Shown: positions 6,907 through 13,533 of the stretch, one piece after another | How positions within the stretch are numbered: the first letter of the stretch is position 1 | How the letters are laid out: the number at the start of each line of letters is the position of its first letter | Program-made: the position numbers and the translations under genes | Source of the DNA: Oscillospiraceae bacterium | GTDB lineage: Bacteria; Bacillota; Clostridia; Oscillospirales; Ruminococcaceae | DNA: 13,533 nt | Assembly (NCBI GenBank): GCA_017394475.1 | Contig: JAFPYQ010000341.1 | Coordinates: 1-13,533, forward strand | Reading direction: 5' to 3' | The notes under the pieces: model-generated | What the model was told of the DNA's origin: nothing | Databases searched by the model: none | The model's input: the letters and a program-made list of their open reading frames with translations, nothing else

Positions 6907-7595
6907 GAAACATAAAAGCCATATTTCTGAAACAACTTAGCGATACACTGAAAAACAAGATGGTACTGTTACAGTTCCTGATGTTCCCTGTGGTGGTCAT
7001 CGTGATGGAGAACAGCGTGGATCTCGAGGGGATGCCCGAACATTTCTTCGTGAAGCTGTTTGCGGTGATGTTCGTGGGGATGGCGCCCCTTACATCTATG
7101 TCTTCGATGATAGCAGAGGAAAAGGAGAAAAATACCCTGCGGGTACTGATGATGAGCAATGTAAAGCCTGCGGAATACCTTGCGGGAGTAGGCGCCTATG
7201 TATTCCTCATGTGCATGGCAGGAACAGCGGTATTTGCAGTCGTGGGCGGATATGAAGGGAAGGAACTGGCTGTGTTCATCGGTGCCATGACAGCAGGCAT
7301 ACTCCTTTCCATGATAACAGGGGCAGTCATAGGGATATGGAGCAAGGATCAGATGACAGCCACATCCATCACTTATCCGGTGATGATAGTCTTCTCATTC
7401 GTCCCCATGCTTTCCATGTTCAATGACACCATAAAGAAAGCAGCACAGATAGTATATTCCCAGCAGATAAGCGAGATAATAAACTGCATAGGCACTGCGG
7501 ATATAAAGCCTGTGAGCATAGTGGTGCTGGCAGCAGAACTTGCGGCAGTAATGATGATGTTTGCCTATGTATACAGACGCCGCGGACTTGAATGA
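6903..7595 (+). CDS. ABC-2 type exporter permease
   Basis: A 230-residue membrane subunit paired with the preceding ATPase. Six hydrophobic segments are visible at about residues 20-37, 50-70, 92-115, 122-145, 152-172 and 203-225. Between the second and third is the conserved cytoplasmic coupling stretch AEEKEKNTLRVLMMSNVKP, diagnostic of ABC-2 transporters (compare the E-x-G-T/N-x-x-x-L-x-x-S/T-P motif). The start overlaps the ATPase stop by 4 bases (ATGA), with AAAGGAG at 6888-6894. It is one permease half, so the active exporter is probably a 2+2 dimer. With a LytTR/DUF3021 pair in front, the likely role is export of a peptide, antimicrobial or envelope compound, or self-protection from one. 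That is inferred from context and the substrate is unknown. Confidence 0.93.
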   Translation: MRNIKAIFLKQLSDTLKNKMVLLQFLMFPVVVIVMENSVDLEGMPEHFFVKLFAVMFVGMAPLTSMSSMIAEEKEKNTLRVLMMSNVKPAEYLAGVGAYVFLMCMAGTAVFAVVGGYEGKELAVFIGAMTAGILLSMITGAVIGIWSKDQMTATSITYPVMIVFSFVPMLSMFNDTIKKAAQIVYSQQISEIINCIGTADIKPVSIVVLAAELAAVMMMFAYVYRRRGLE

Positions 7596-7608
7596 ACTGA
7601 TATAACGG

Positions 7609-7615
7609 AAAGGGG
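7609..7615 (+). promoter_or_regulatory. Ribosome binding site of the PaaK-like gene
   Basis: AAAGGGG lies 5 bases before ATG 7621, in the 25-base gap after the permease. No promoter or terminator fits in the gap, so this gene is read from the operon transcript. Confidence 0.7.
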
Positions 7616-7620
7616 CAGCT

Positions 7621-8958
7621 ATGGGACTTTTCAGTGAAATGGTAAAGACTCACAGTGCAGGGAAAATGACACCCGGGCAGACAGAGTCACTGCAGAAACA
7701 GAAGCTGAGGAAACTGGTGAGCTATGCCAGGGATAACAGTCCATTCTACAAAAGGCTGTATTCGGGAGTTGGGGAGGATTTTGATCTCTCCGATCTGCCC
7801 GCTGTGGATAAATCCACTATCATGGCAAATTTTGACAGCGTGCTCACAGACAGGGATATAAATATGCGGAGGATAGAGGAGTTTACCGCGGATAATGAGA
7901 ACATAGGCAGGATGATAGACGGGAAATACCTTGTTTTCAAGACCTCGGGCTCCACAGGCATCCCTGCGGTGGTGCTCTACGACAAGCGGAGCATAGATGT
8001 ATCATCTGCGGTGGCAGCCCTCAGGACATTTGCCAGGGATGAAGATCTGAAAGCCTTCATGAAGCACGGCAAAAAGACAGCAGGCGTCTTTGCGGATCAC
8101 GGTTTCTATCTTGCCTGCGGTATGTCCCGCTATATGCAGCTGAAAATGCCGCATAAAAAGACCAAGATAACGGTGGATGTGAACGCCCCGGAGGAGCAGA
8201 TAGTCAAGGAACTCAACGCTTTCAGGCCTGCCATGCTCAGCGGCTACCCGTCAAATCTGGCGCTTCTCGCGGATATAAAAGAGCTCGATATCACTCCGGA
8301 TGTGGTGATAACAGGCGGGGAACTCCTTACCGATGATATACGAAAGAAGCTGCAGGATAAATTCGGCTGCTATGTCCAGACCCATTATTCCTGCACCGAG
8401 GGCGGTGAACTGGCCTGCGAATGCAGTGAAGGTCATCTGCACATCAATGAGGATATCGTGATACTTGAACCTGTGGACAGTGAAAACAGGCCTGTGGGGT
8501 ATGGTGTGCAGTCGGATAAGGTGCTGATGACAAATCTTTCCAACTTCATACAGCCCTTTATACGCTATGAGATCACCGACAGGGTGGTGATCCATGATGA
8601 GCCCTGCAGATGTGGCAGAAGCTCCCGCTGGATAGAGATAGAGGGGCGCACGGATGATATCCTTGTTTTTGAAAACGGCGTGAAGATAGCCCCTATGTCC
8701 CTTTACAAGATACTCGAAGAGATAAAGCCCATACGCAGGTTCCAGCTGGTGCACACCGCTCCTGAAAGCCTTGAACTGCGCCTTATCTCCGATGATCCCG
8801 AAGGAGCCTTTGAACAGGCAAAGAGAGAGCTGCTCACATTCTTTCAGGAAAAGGGGCTGACAGGCATCAACATCACCCTTTCCGAAAAAATACCGCAGGC
8901 ACACAAGGTCAGCGGCAAATTCAAGCACATATACACCGACTTTAACACGGGAAAATGA
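7621..8958 (+). CDS. PaaK/CapK-type adenylate-forming enzyme (phenylacetate-CoA ligase family)
   Basis: A 445-residue cytoplasmic enzyme of the ATP-dependent acyl or aryl adenylation superfamily; relatives make acyl-AMP and then acyl-CoA. Visible motifs in order: phosphate-binding TSGSTG (108-113); SGYPSNLALLA (207-217); YSCTEGG (256-262), the adenine/substrate motif; YEITD (316-320) with D320 in the ribose-binding position; EGRTDD (341-346) with hinge R343; and a C-terminal K433 in VSGKFKHI for the adenylation lysine. Cysteines C258, C266, C268, His272/274 and C329, C331 resemble the metal-binding cluster of some PaaK-like proteins. Length fits the family (about 430-450). It lies 25 bases after the ABC permease and a terminator follows, so it ends the LytTR operon. 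The substrate is not readable: true arylacetate-CoA ligase is possible, but the sequence looks divergent, so I give no gene symbol. Confidence 0.88.
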   Translation: MGLFSEMVKTHSAGKMTPGQTESLQKQKLRKLVSYARDNSPFYKRLYSGVGEDFDLSDLPAVDKSTIMANFDSVLTDRDINMRRIEEFTADNENIGRMIDGKYLVFKTSGSTGIPAVVLYDKRSIDVSSAVAALRTFARDEDLKAFMKHGKKTAGVFADHGFYLACGMSRYMQLKMPHKKTKITVDVNAPEEQIVKELNAFRPAMLSGYPSNLALLADIKELDITPDVVITGGELLTDDIRKKLQDKFGCYVQTHYSCTEGGELACECSEGHLHINEDIVILEPVDSENRPVGYGVQSDKVLMTNLSNFIQPFIRYEITDRVVIHDEPCRCGRSSRWIEIEGRTDDILVFENGVKIAPMSLYKILEEIKPIRRFQLVHTAPESLELRLISDDPEGAFEQAKRELLTFFQEKGLTGINITLSEKIPQAHKVSGKFKHIYTDFNTGK

Positions 8959-8963
8959 TATCC

Positions 8964-8994
8964 GCCCTTTCCGCCAAAACGGAGAGGGCTTTTT
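8964..8994 (+). terminator. Strong Rho-independent terminator after the PaaK-like gene
   Basis: A 10-bp stem pairs 8964-8973 (GCCCTTTCCG) with 8980-8989 (CGGAGAGGGC), with one G-U pair and a CCAAAA loop, followed directly by TTTTT (8990-8994). It begins 5 bases after the stop codon and closes the LytTR-ABC-PaaK operon. Confidence 0.9.
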
Positions 8995-9043
8995 GAATGT
9001 CATGGTTTTGCGGAGGCAACAGCAGAAAATGCTTTGATGATAG

Positions 9044-9072
9044 TTGACTTTACGGGAAAAATATGTTAGTAT
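9044..9072 (+). promoter_or_regulatory. Predicted promoter of the giant MMPL gene
   Basis: TTGACT (9044-9049), a 17-base spacer, and TAGTAT (9067-9072) preceded by TGT (9064-9066, extended -10). It sits between the terminator at 8964-8994 and the start at 9112, so the gene appears to have its own transcript with a leader of about 30 bases. Confidence 0.65.
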
Positions 9073-9096
9073 TATACTGTATATCTTTTTGTCATC

Positions 9097-9104
9097 AAGG
9101 GGTG
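9097..9104 (+). promoter_or_regulatory. Ribosome binding site deciding the TTG start of the MMPL gene
   Basis: AAGGGGTG ends 7 bases before TTG 9112. The first in-frame ATG comes only after the first membrane helix, so TTG is the supported start. Confidence 0.8.
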
Positions 9105-9111
9105 TTTCAGG

Positions 9112-12100
9112 TTGAAGAAGATCGCAGATCTCATAGTAGAGAAAAGGATCCTGATATTGATACTCGTTCTTATCATATCAGCAGCTTTTGCTGTCATGAT
9201 ACCGCAGGTAGAGATCAACAGGGACATGACAAAATATCTGCCCGATGATTCATCTATGAAGATCGGTATGGATATCATGGAAAGGGAATTTCCCGCCGAG
9301 GAAGAGAACTATACCATAAGAGTGATGTTCAAGGATCTTACCGATGATCAGAAGACCGAGACAAGGGATAGGCTCTTCTATGTAAAATTCGTTACCGATG
9401 TGGAGTATGATGCGGATAGTGACGAATACGAAAAGAACGGCTACACGAAATTCGTGCTCCATACGGATTATGATTACAACAGTCCCCAGGAGCATTCCAT
9501 AGAAAAAACACTGGCGAAGGATTTTGCCTTCAATGACATGAAGTATATGAACGACGGGGACAACACTCCCGGACTCCCGCTGCCGGTGGCCATCTTTGCG
9601 GTATCACTGCTGACTATCATACTTATCATCATGAGCCCATCGTGGATAGAGCCTTTCCTGTTCCTGTTCACCATAGGCGCTGCGATACTCATAAATCTCG
9701 GAACGAATGTCTTCCTGGGCTCCATTTCCGAAAAGACCCTTGCAGTGGCAGCCATACTGCAGCTCATCCTCTCCCTTGACTACTCTGTCATACTCATGAG
9801 CCGCTATCGTCAGGAACTGGTCAGGAACGATGACCCCAAGCGTGCGATGAAAGAGGCATGGGTGGGTGCATTCTCATCTATTTCGAGCAGCTCCCTCACT
9901 ACAGTGGTGGGTCTGCTGGCACTGATATTCATGAGCTTCAAGATAGGCTTCGATATGGGTGTCGTACTGGCAAAGGGCGTGTTCATCAGCGTTATCTGCA
10001 CATTCCTCATGCTGCCCGGGCTTATCCTCATATTCTCCGGAGCAGTGGAAAAAACGAAGAAGCCCTCTCCGAAGGTGCCTACAGACGGCCTTGCATCCCT
10101 GTGCTTCAAGATAAAACTGCCCCTTACCCTCCTTTTTGTGGCACTTTTTGCAGGTGCATACTTCATGCAGAAGCAGACAGATATCAGCTACTCCATGAAA
10201 AACTACGACCCCATCGCCGAGGTGTTCCCGCAGAACAGCACTGTTGTAATGCTGTATGAGAACAAGGACGAAGAAAAGGTGGATGAGATAGCCGAACTTC
10301 TAGAAGTGCGCGATGATGTGGACAGTGCGGTGAATTACTCCAATACCATCGCAAAGAAGTACACAGCCGCAGAAATGCCCGATGCCATAAAGGAACTTTC
10401 CGGGACTATGGGCGGCAAGGGCAGCAGCATCGAACCCGATGAAAAGTTGTTCAATATGCTGTATTACAAGTATTACGGCGGCAAAACGGGAAAGATGACC
10501 GCAGAGGAATTCCTGAACTACGTTTATGACGATGTGCTCTCCAACGGCTCATTCAGCTCCTATATGGACAGCGATATAAAAGCCAATGCAGAGTTCATAA
10601 AAAAACTCACCGATACCGAAGCCCTTTCAAGACCCATGACCGCAGAGGAGCTTTCAGGATTTTTCGGCATGGAAAGATCGGACTGTGAACAGCTGTTCCT
10701 TTACTATTTCATAAAGAATTCGGGTGCGGGAACGGAAAAAATGACTATCGGTGAATTTGCCGATTTCATCCTTGAAGACCTTGCAAAGGATGAGACCTAT
10801 TCAAAAATGCTCGACAGTGAGACCATAGCACAGGTCAAGACCCTTAAGAGCTTTACCGATAAGGACACCGTGGAAAAGGAGATGACGGCATCGGAGATCG
10901 CTGATGCTCTTGGTATGGACGAGCACGCAGCAAAGCTCCTTATGGTATATCGCCTTGCAGAGCAGAAGGACTACAAGCCCGGCACTATGACCATAGATGA
11001 ACTCATCCGCTTCATAAAACAGGATGTGGCAGCAGACAAGGACTTTTCCGTATTTTTTGACAAGGATGCTCTTTCTCAGATAGATAAGCTGGAGAGCTAC
11101 ACGAATACGGCCAATATCACACAGCAGCGCAGTGCGGGCGAGCTTGCACGGATGCTGGGCATGGATGAACAGATCGTAAAGCAGCTTATACGCCTTGATG
11201 CAAGAGGACTGGATCTTGACAACAAGAAGATGACACTGGTGCAGTTCACATCATTCCTTGATACGATGATGCAGGATCCCACCTTCGGGAGCGGATTTGA
11301 TGAGACGACCCGCGCCAATATCCGCAGCATGAAGGCCATAATAGACACCGCAGCATCAAAGAGGGCACTCTCTCAGGCAGAGCTGGCGCAGATCATGCAG
11401 ATGGATGAAAATTCCGTCTCCCAGATGCTCATGGGCTATTCCATACAGACAGGCGGCGACCCTGCTAAGATAACCCTTACCGATTTTGTGGACTATATCG
11501 TCAATTACATCCTTTCCGACCCGGGTTACGCACAGCGTTTCAGTGCACAGAACAGCGCCGAGAATGTGATGATGATGCAGCAGCTTTGCCATGCAGCCGT
11601 AGCTGACACCCAGCTCGGCATGAACGAGTTCTCACAGATGTTCGGCATGGACAAGGAACAGGTCAGACTGATGTTCACGCTGTATTTCGGCGATGCGGAA
11701 AAAAAGATGTCCCTTTATGATCTTGTGGACTATCTTAATTCCTATGTGCTCAAAGACCCCATGCTCTCATCCGGGATAGACCGCTCTCTTTCCGGGGAAC
11801 TGAGTTCTCTCAAAAAGATGATGGATACGGCAGTGAGCAAGAAGAAGCTGAGCTATACCGATTCCGCTGCCATGTTCGGCATGGATGCAGACACCATGAA
11901 GCTGCTTTATGTATTGAAGGAGCAGAGGAAGGCAGGCACATCGGAGGACGGAGAGAAAGAAGAAAACAAGATATCACTATCGGAGCTGGCGGAGTTCCTG
12001 AGCAGCAGCAAGGACAAGCTTGAAGGCATGGCTGATGAGGATATGCTCTCAAAGGTGGATACCCTCAAAGACATCATGGATGCTGCACGGGCAGAAGAAA

Positions 12101-13287
12101 AGCTGAGTGAAAGGCGCCTTTCGGAGATAACAGGCATAGATGCCGGAAATGCAAGAAAGCTGTTTTTCCTCTATACCTACAAAAAGGGCGATACCAGCGG
12201 CTGGCAGCTCTCACCCAAGCGTTTCGTGGATTTCCTTGCGGATAATGTGCTTTCCGATGAGGAACTCTCCAAAAATATATCCGAAAGTGACAGCAGCAGG
12301 CTCACAAGTGCATCAAAAATTATGGATGCAGTTATATCAGGAAAGCCCTGTACAAGTGATCAGATGGCAGACCTGTTTGACGGTATGTCCGAGAAGATGG
12401 ACAGATCGATGATATCTCTGCTGTATCTGTACCATGATGCAAATATCTCACCGGATACCACACAGCGTATGTCCGTTGAAGAGCTGATGGTCTACCTCAA
12501 CGATAACCTGGTCTATGACAGTACGTTCTCAGCGGTACTCACTGCGGATATGACATCGGATATAAAGGAAAGCGCCGACAAGCTGAAGGAAGGCATCAGT
12601 CAGCTCAAGGGCGAGAACTATTCAAGGATGATACTTTCTGTTTCTGTCCCCGACGAGGGCAAACAGACAGATGAATTCTACAGCTTCCTTGACCGCAAAT
12701 GCAGCGAGCTGAACGGCAGCTACCACCTCATAGGTGCATCTGCCATGAATTATGAGATGGGGCAGACCTTTGAGGATGAATATCTGTTCATAACCCTCCT
12801 CACCGCTGCGGCAATATTCGTAGTAGTGCTCATCACCTTCCGCTCCCTGACAGTCCCGCTGATACTGGTACTTCTTGTCCAGTGCGGCGTGTTCATCACA
12901 GTCACCGTGGTAGGTCTGCAGGGATACAGCATCTACTTCATAGCTCTTGTTATAGTGCAGTGCATACTCATGGGCGCTATGATCGACTATGGCATACTGT
13001 TCAGCAATTACTACCGTGAATCAAGGAAGAAATACTTCCGCGAGGACTCGCTGAAACTGGCGTATGCAGGTTCTATACACACTATCCTCACCTCGGGCGT
13101 TATCATAGTGGTGGTCACCGCCATACTCGGCCACAGCTTCGGGGAGCCCACGGTAGAACAGATCTGCCGCACTATCTCCATCGGCGCTGCAAGTGCGCTG
13201 ATACTCATAGTGTTCATCCTTCCCGGCATACTTTCCTGCCTTGACAGGATAATGGGCGGAAGGGATAAGATAGAAGAGATAGGCTGA
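9112..13287 (+). CDS. Giant MMPL/RND-family transporter with tandem repeats in its extracytoplasmic loop
   Basis: A 1391-residue polytopic membrane protein, far longer than a usual Gram-positive MMPL protein (about 700-1050). Helix 1 is about residues 12-32, then an extracytoplasmic loop of about 125 residues, helices 2-6 (about 158-310) and helix 7 (about 335-353). A loop of about 870 residues follows, then helices 8-12 (about 1225-1385). Each half has the family Asp-Tyr pair, D223-Y224 in LSLDYSVILMSRYR and D1292-Y1293 in AMIDYGILFSNYYR, equivalent to the proton-relay residues of mycobacterial MmpL3, so a proton-driven exporter is likely. The large loop starts with a porter-like segment (STVVMLYENKDEEKVDEIAE) and ends with another (YSRMILSVSVPDEGK). 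Between them, residues 461-1168 are tandem repeats. Start TTG with AAGGGGTG. It stands alone between its own promoter and terminator. Substrate unknown; lipids or surface molecules are usual for the family. Confidence 0.94.
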   Translation: MKKIADLIVEKRILILILVLIISAAFAVMIPQVEINRDMTKYLPDDSSMKIGMDIMEREFPAEEENYTIRVMFKDLTDDQKTETRDRLFYVKFVTDVEYDADSDEYEKNGYTKFVLHTDYDYNSPQEHSIEKTLAKDFAFNDMKYMNDGDNTPGLPLPVAIFAVSLLTIILIIMSPSWIEPFLFLFTIGAAILINLGTNVFLGSISEKTLAVAAILQLILSLDYSVILMSRYRQELVRNDDPKRAMKEAWVGAFSSISSSSLTTVVGLLALIFMSFKIGFDMGVVLAKGVFISVICTFLMLPGLILIFSGAVEKTKKPSPKVPTDGLASLCFKIKLPLTLLFVALFAGAYFMQKQTDISYSMKNYDPIAEVFPQNSTVVMLYENKDEEKVDEIAELLEVRDDVDSAVNYSNTIAKKYTAAEMPDAIKELSGTMGGKGSSIEPDEKLFNMLYYKYYGGKTGKMTAEEFLNYVYDDVLSNGSFSSYMDSDIKANAEFIKKLTDTEALSRPMTAEELSGFFGMERSDCEQLFLYYFIKNSGAGTEKMTIGEFADFILEDLAKDETYSKMLDSETIAQVKTLKSFTDKDTVEKEMTASEIADALGMDEHAAKLLMVYRLAEQKDYKPGTMTIDELIRFIKQDVAADKDFSVFFDKDALSQIDKLESYTNTANITQQRSAGELARMLGMDEQIVKQLIRLDARGLDLDNKKMTLVQFTSFLDTMMQDPTFGSGFDETTRANIRSMKAIIDTAASKRALSQAELAQIMQMDENSVSQMLMGYSIQTGGDPAKITLTDFVDYIVNYILSDPGYAQRFSAQNSAENVMMMQQLCHAAVADTQLGMNEFSQMFGMDKEQVRLMFTLYFGDAEKKMSLYDLVDYLNSYVLKDPMLSSGIDRSLSGELSSLKKMMDTAVSKKKLSYTDSAAMFGMDADTMKLLYVLKEQRKAGTSEDGEKEENKISLSELAEFLSSSKDKLEGMADEDMLSKVDTLKDIMDAARAEEKLSERRLSEITGIDAGNARKLFFLYTYKKGDTSGWQLSPKRFVDFLADNVLSDEELSKNISESDSSRLTSASKIMDAVISGKPCTSDQMADLFDGMSEKMDRSMISLLYLYHDANISPDTTQRMSVEELMVYLNDNLVYDSTFSAVLTADMTSDIKESADKLKEGISQLKGENYSRMILSVSVPDEGKQTDEFYSFLDRKCSELNGSYHLIGASAMNYEMGQTFEDEYLFITLLTAAAIFVVVLITFRSLTVPLILVLLVQCGVFITVTVVGLQGYSIYFIALVIVQCILMGAMIDYGILFSNYYRESRKKYFREDSLKLAYAGSIHTILTSGVIIVVVTAILGHSFGEPTVEQICRTISIGAASALILIVFILPGILSCLDRIMGGRDKIEEIG
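10492..12615 (+). repeat. Array of ~80-residue protein repeats (8 full, 1 partial at the end) inside the MMPL gene
   Basis: Protein-level tandem repeats, too diverged to stand out in the DNA. Unit starts by residue (base): 461 (10492), 543 (10738), 625 (10984), 706 (11227), 786 (11467), 865 (11704), 953 (11968), 1032 (12205), 1119 (12466, first half only, to 1168). Unit lengths are 82, 82, 81, 80, 79, 88, 79, 87. Each opens with [KTQR]-[MIL]-[TS]-x3-[FL]-x2-[FYV]-[LIV], then an acidic helix, a region like L-x-S-F-T-D, a second [TS]-x2-E-[LI] helix cap, and GMD- or GMD-like residues before an [L/M]-[F/L/M]-x-x-Y helix. A half unit also precedes the array (about 443-460, DEKLFNMLYYKYYGG). Units look all-helical. 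I know no named domain for them. Confidence 0.85.
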
Positions 13288-13292
13288 TAAAA

Positions 13293-13335
13293 ACACGGCA
13301 CGAGAGCTCTGTGGCTCCGTGCCGTGTATGTTTTT
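13293..13335. terminator. Bidirectional terminator between the convergent MMPL and hydrolase genes
   Basis: A perfect 10-bp stem pairs ACACGGCACG (13293-13302) with CGTGCCGTGT (13318-13327), extended by four inner pairs (GAGC/GCTC) past a single bulged A. A T-run (13331-13335) follows on the plus strand, and an A-run (13289-13292) precedes it, giving a T-run on the minus strand. It therefore serves both convergent genes. It starts 5 bases after the MMPL stop, and the plus-strand T-run overlaps the hydrolase stop codon. Confidence 0.9.
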
Positions 13336-13533
13336 ATCCAAGGCTTTCGGCAAGCTCTTTCATTCTGCCTGCGACTTCATCGGCTTCATTATAGACAATC
13401 TCAATATGGGAGCAGTCAAATTCGGCAGTGGTGATATTATCCATCCCCTTGGCGTAGTCGTATGCATAGCCGCGCCAGGTCTCGTTATCCATGCCGGTGC
13501 CGCCGCCTGCGGAAAGCAGCAGGAGAGTGGGAC
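13334..13533 (-). CDS. C-terminal fragment of a probable alpha/beta hydrolase (5' end outside window)
   Basis: The minus strand is open from the right edge to TAA at 13336-13334, giving the last 65 or so residues of a larger protein. The fragment reads PTLLLLSAGGGTGMDNETW, then a variable stretch, then FDCSHIEIVYNEADEVAGRM and a final helix. This is the usual end of an alpha/beta hydrolase: a hydrophobic strand, a Trp after the acid loop, a catalytic His in CSHIEI, and an ADEVA helix. The catalytic Ser and oxyanion hole would lie outside the window. A thioesterase of the same fold is the main alternative. It converges with the MMPL gene and shares its terminator. Confidence 0.6.
   Translation of the reverse strand, partial: PTLLLLSAGGGTGMDNETWRGYAYDYAKGMDNITTAEFDCSHIEIVYNEADEVAGRMKELAESLG

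Noticed and set aside
9032..9100. 9-bp inverted repeat (9032-9040 and 9092-9100) flanking the MMPL promoter
   Set aside because: The arms are 51 bases apart, one pair is G-U, and the right arm includes the ribosome binding site. A match this short over this distance is plausible by chance.
8959..9111. Possible small gene, riboswitch or small RNA in the largest intergenic gap
   Set aside because: Beyond the terminator and promoter only about 50 bases remain, with no stable extended fold and no start codon with a ribosome binding site. The frame at 9063-9248 overlaps the MMPL gene and has no motif.
10492..12615. DNA-level satellite or CRISPR-like repeat in the MMPL gene
   Set aside because: The periodicity exists only in the protein; the nucleotide copies are strongly diverged and remain in frame.

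Overview
The window reads as chromosome from a strictly anaerobic Gram-positive bacterium of the Clostridia, most likely a Ruminococcus-like member of the Oscillospiraceae. This rests on strong AAGGAG/AAGGGG ribosome binding sites, frequent ATA (Ile) and AGG (Arg) codons at moderate GC, a ferredoxin-dependent keto-acid oxidoreductase, a LytTR/DUF3021 regulatory pair, and a giant MMPL transporter of a kind I associate with gut Clostridia. The taxonomic call is inference. There is no tRNA, rRNA, CRISPR array, insertion sequence or phage gene. No gene-free stretch exceeds about 155 bases.

Block 1 (1-5046, plus strand) holds the 3' part of alaS (alanyl-tRNA synthetase), purA (adenylosuccinate synthetase), a small membrane-anchored protein of unknown function, iorA (indolepyruvate:ferredoxin oxidoreductase alpha subunit) and a Nudix hydrolase. 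Gaps are 3 to 31 bases, and the block ends at a hairpin terminator at 5012-5046, so it looks like one transcription unit. iorA has no iorB partner beside it.

Block 2 (5075-8994, plus strand) is a self-contained regulated operon. A promoter overlapped by an inverted repeat precedes a stand-alone LytTR DNA-binding regulator (GTG start), a DUF3021 four-helix membrane protein, an ABC-2 exporter ATPase and its permease. These four genes are joined by 1- and 4-base overlaps. A PaaK/CapK-type adenylate-forming enzyme follows 25 bases later, then a strong terminator. The layout matches a LytTR regulatory system, in which the membrane protein restrains the regulator and the regulated output is an exporter.

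Block 3 (9044-13335, plus strand) is one giant gene with its own promoter, a TTG start and a bidirectional terminator. It encodes a 1391-residue MMPL/RND-family transporter with Asp-Tyr motifs in both membrane halves. Inserted in its second extracytoplasmic loop are eight full copies and two partial copies of a diverged repeat of about 80 residues. This is the most unusual element of the window.

A convergent minus-strand gene enters from the right edge. Only its last 65 or so codons are present, and they look like the C-terminus of an alpha/beta hydrolase.
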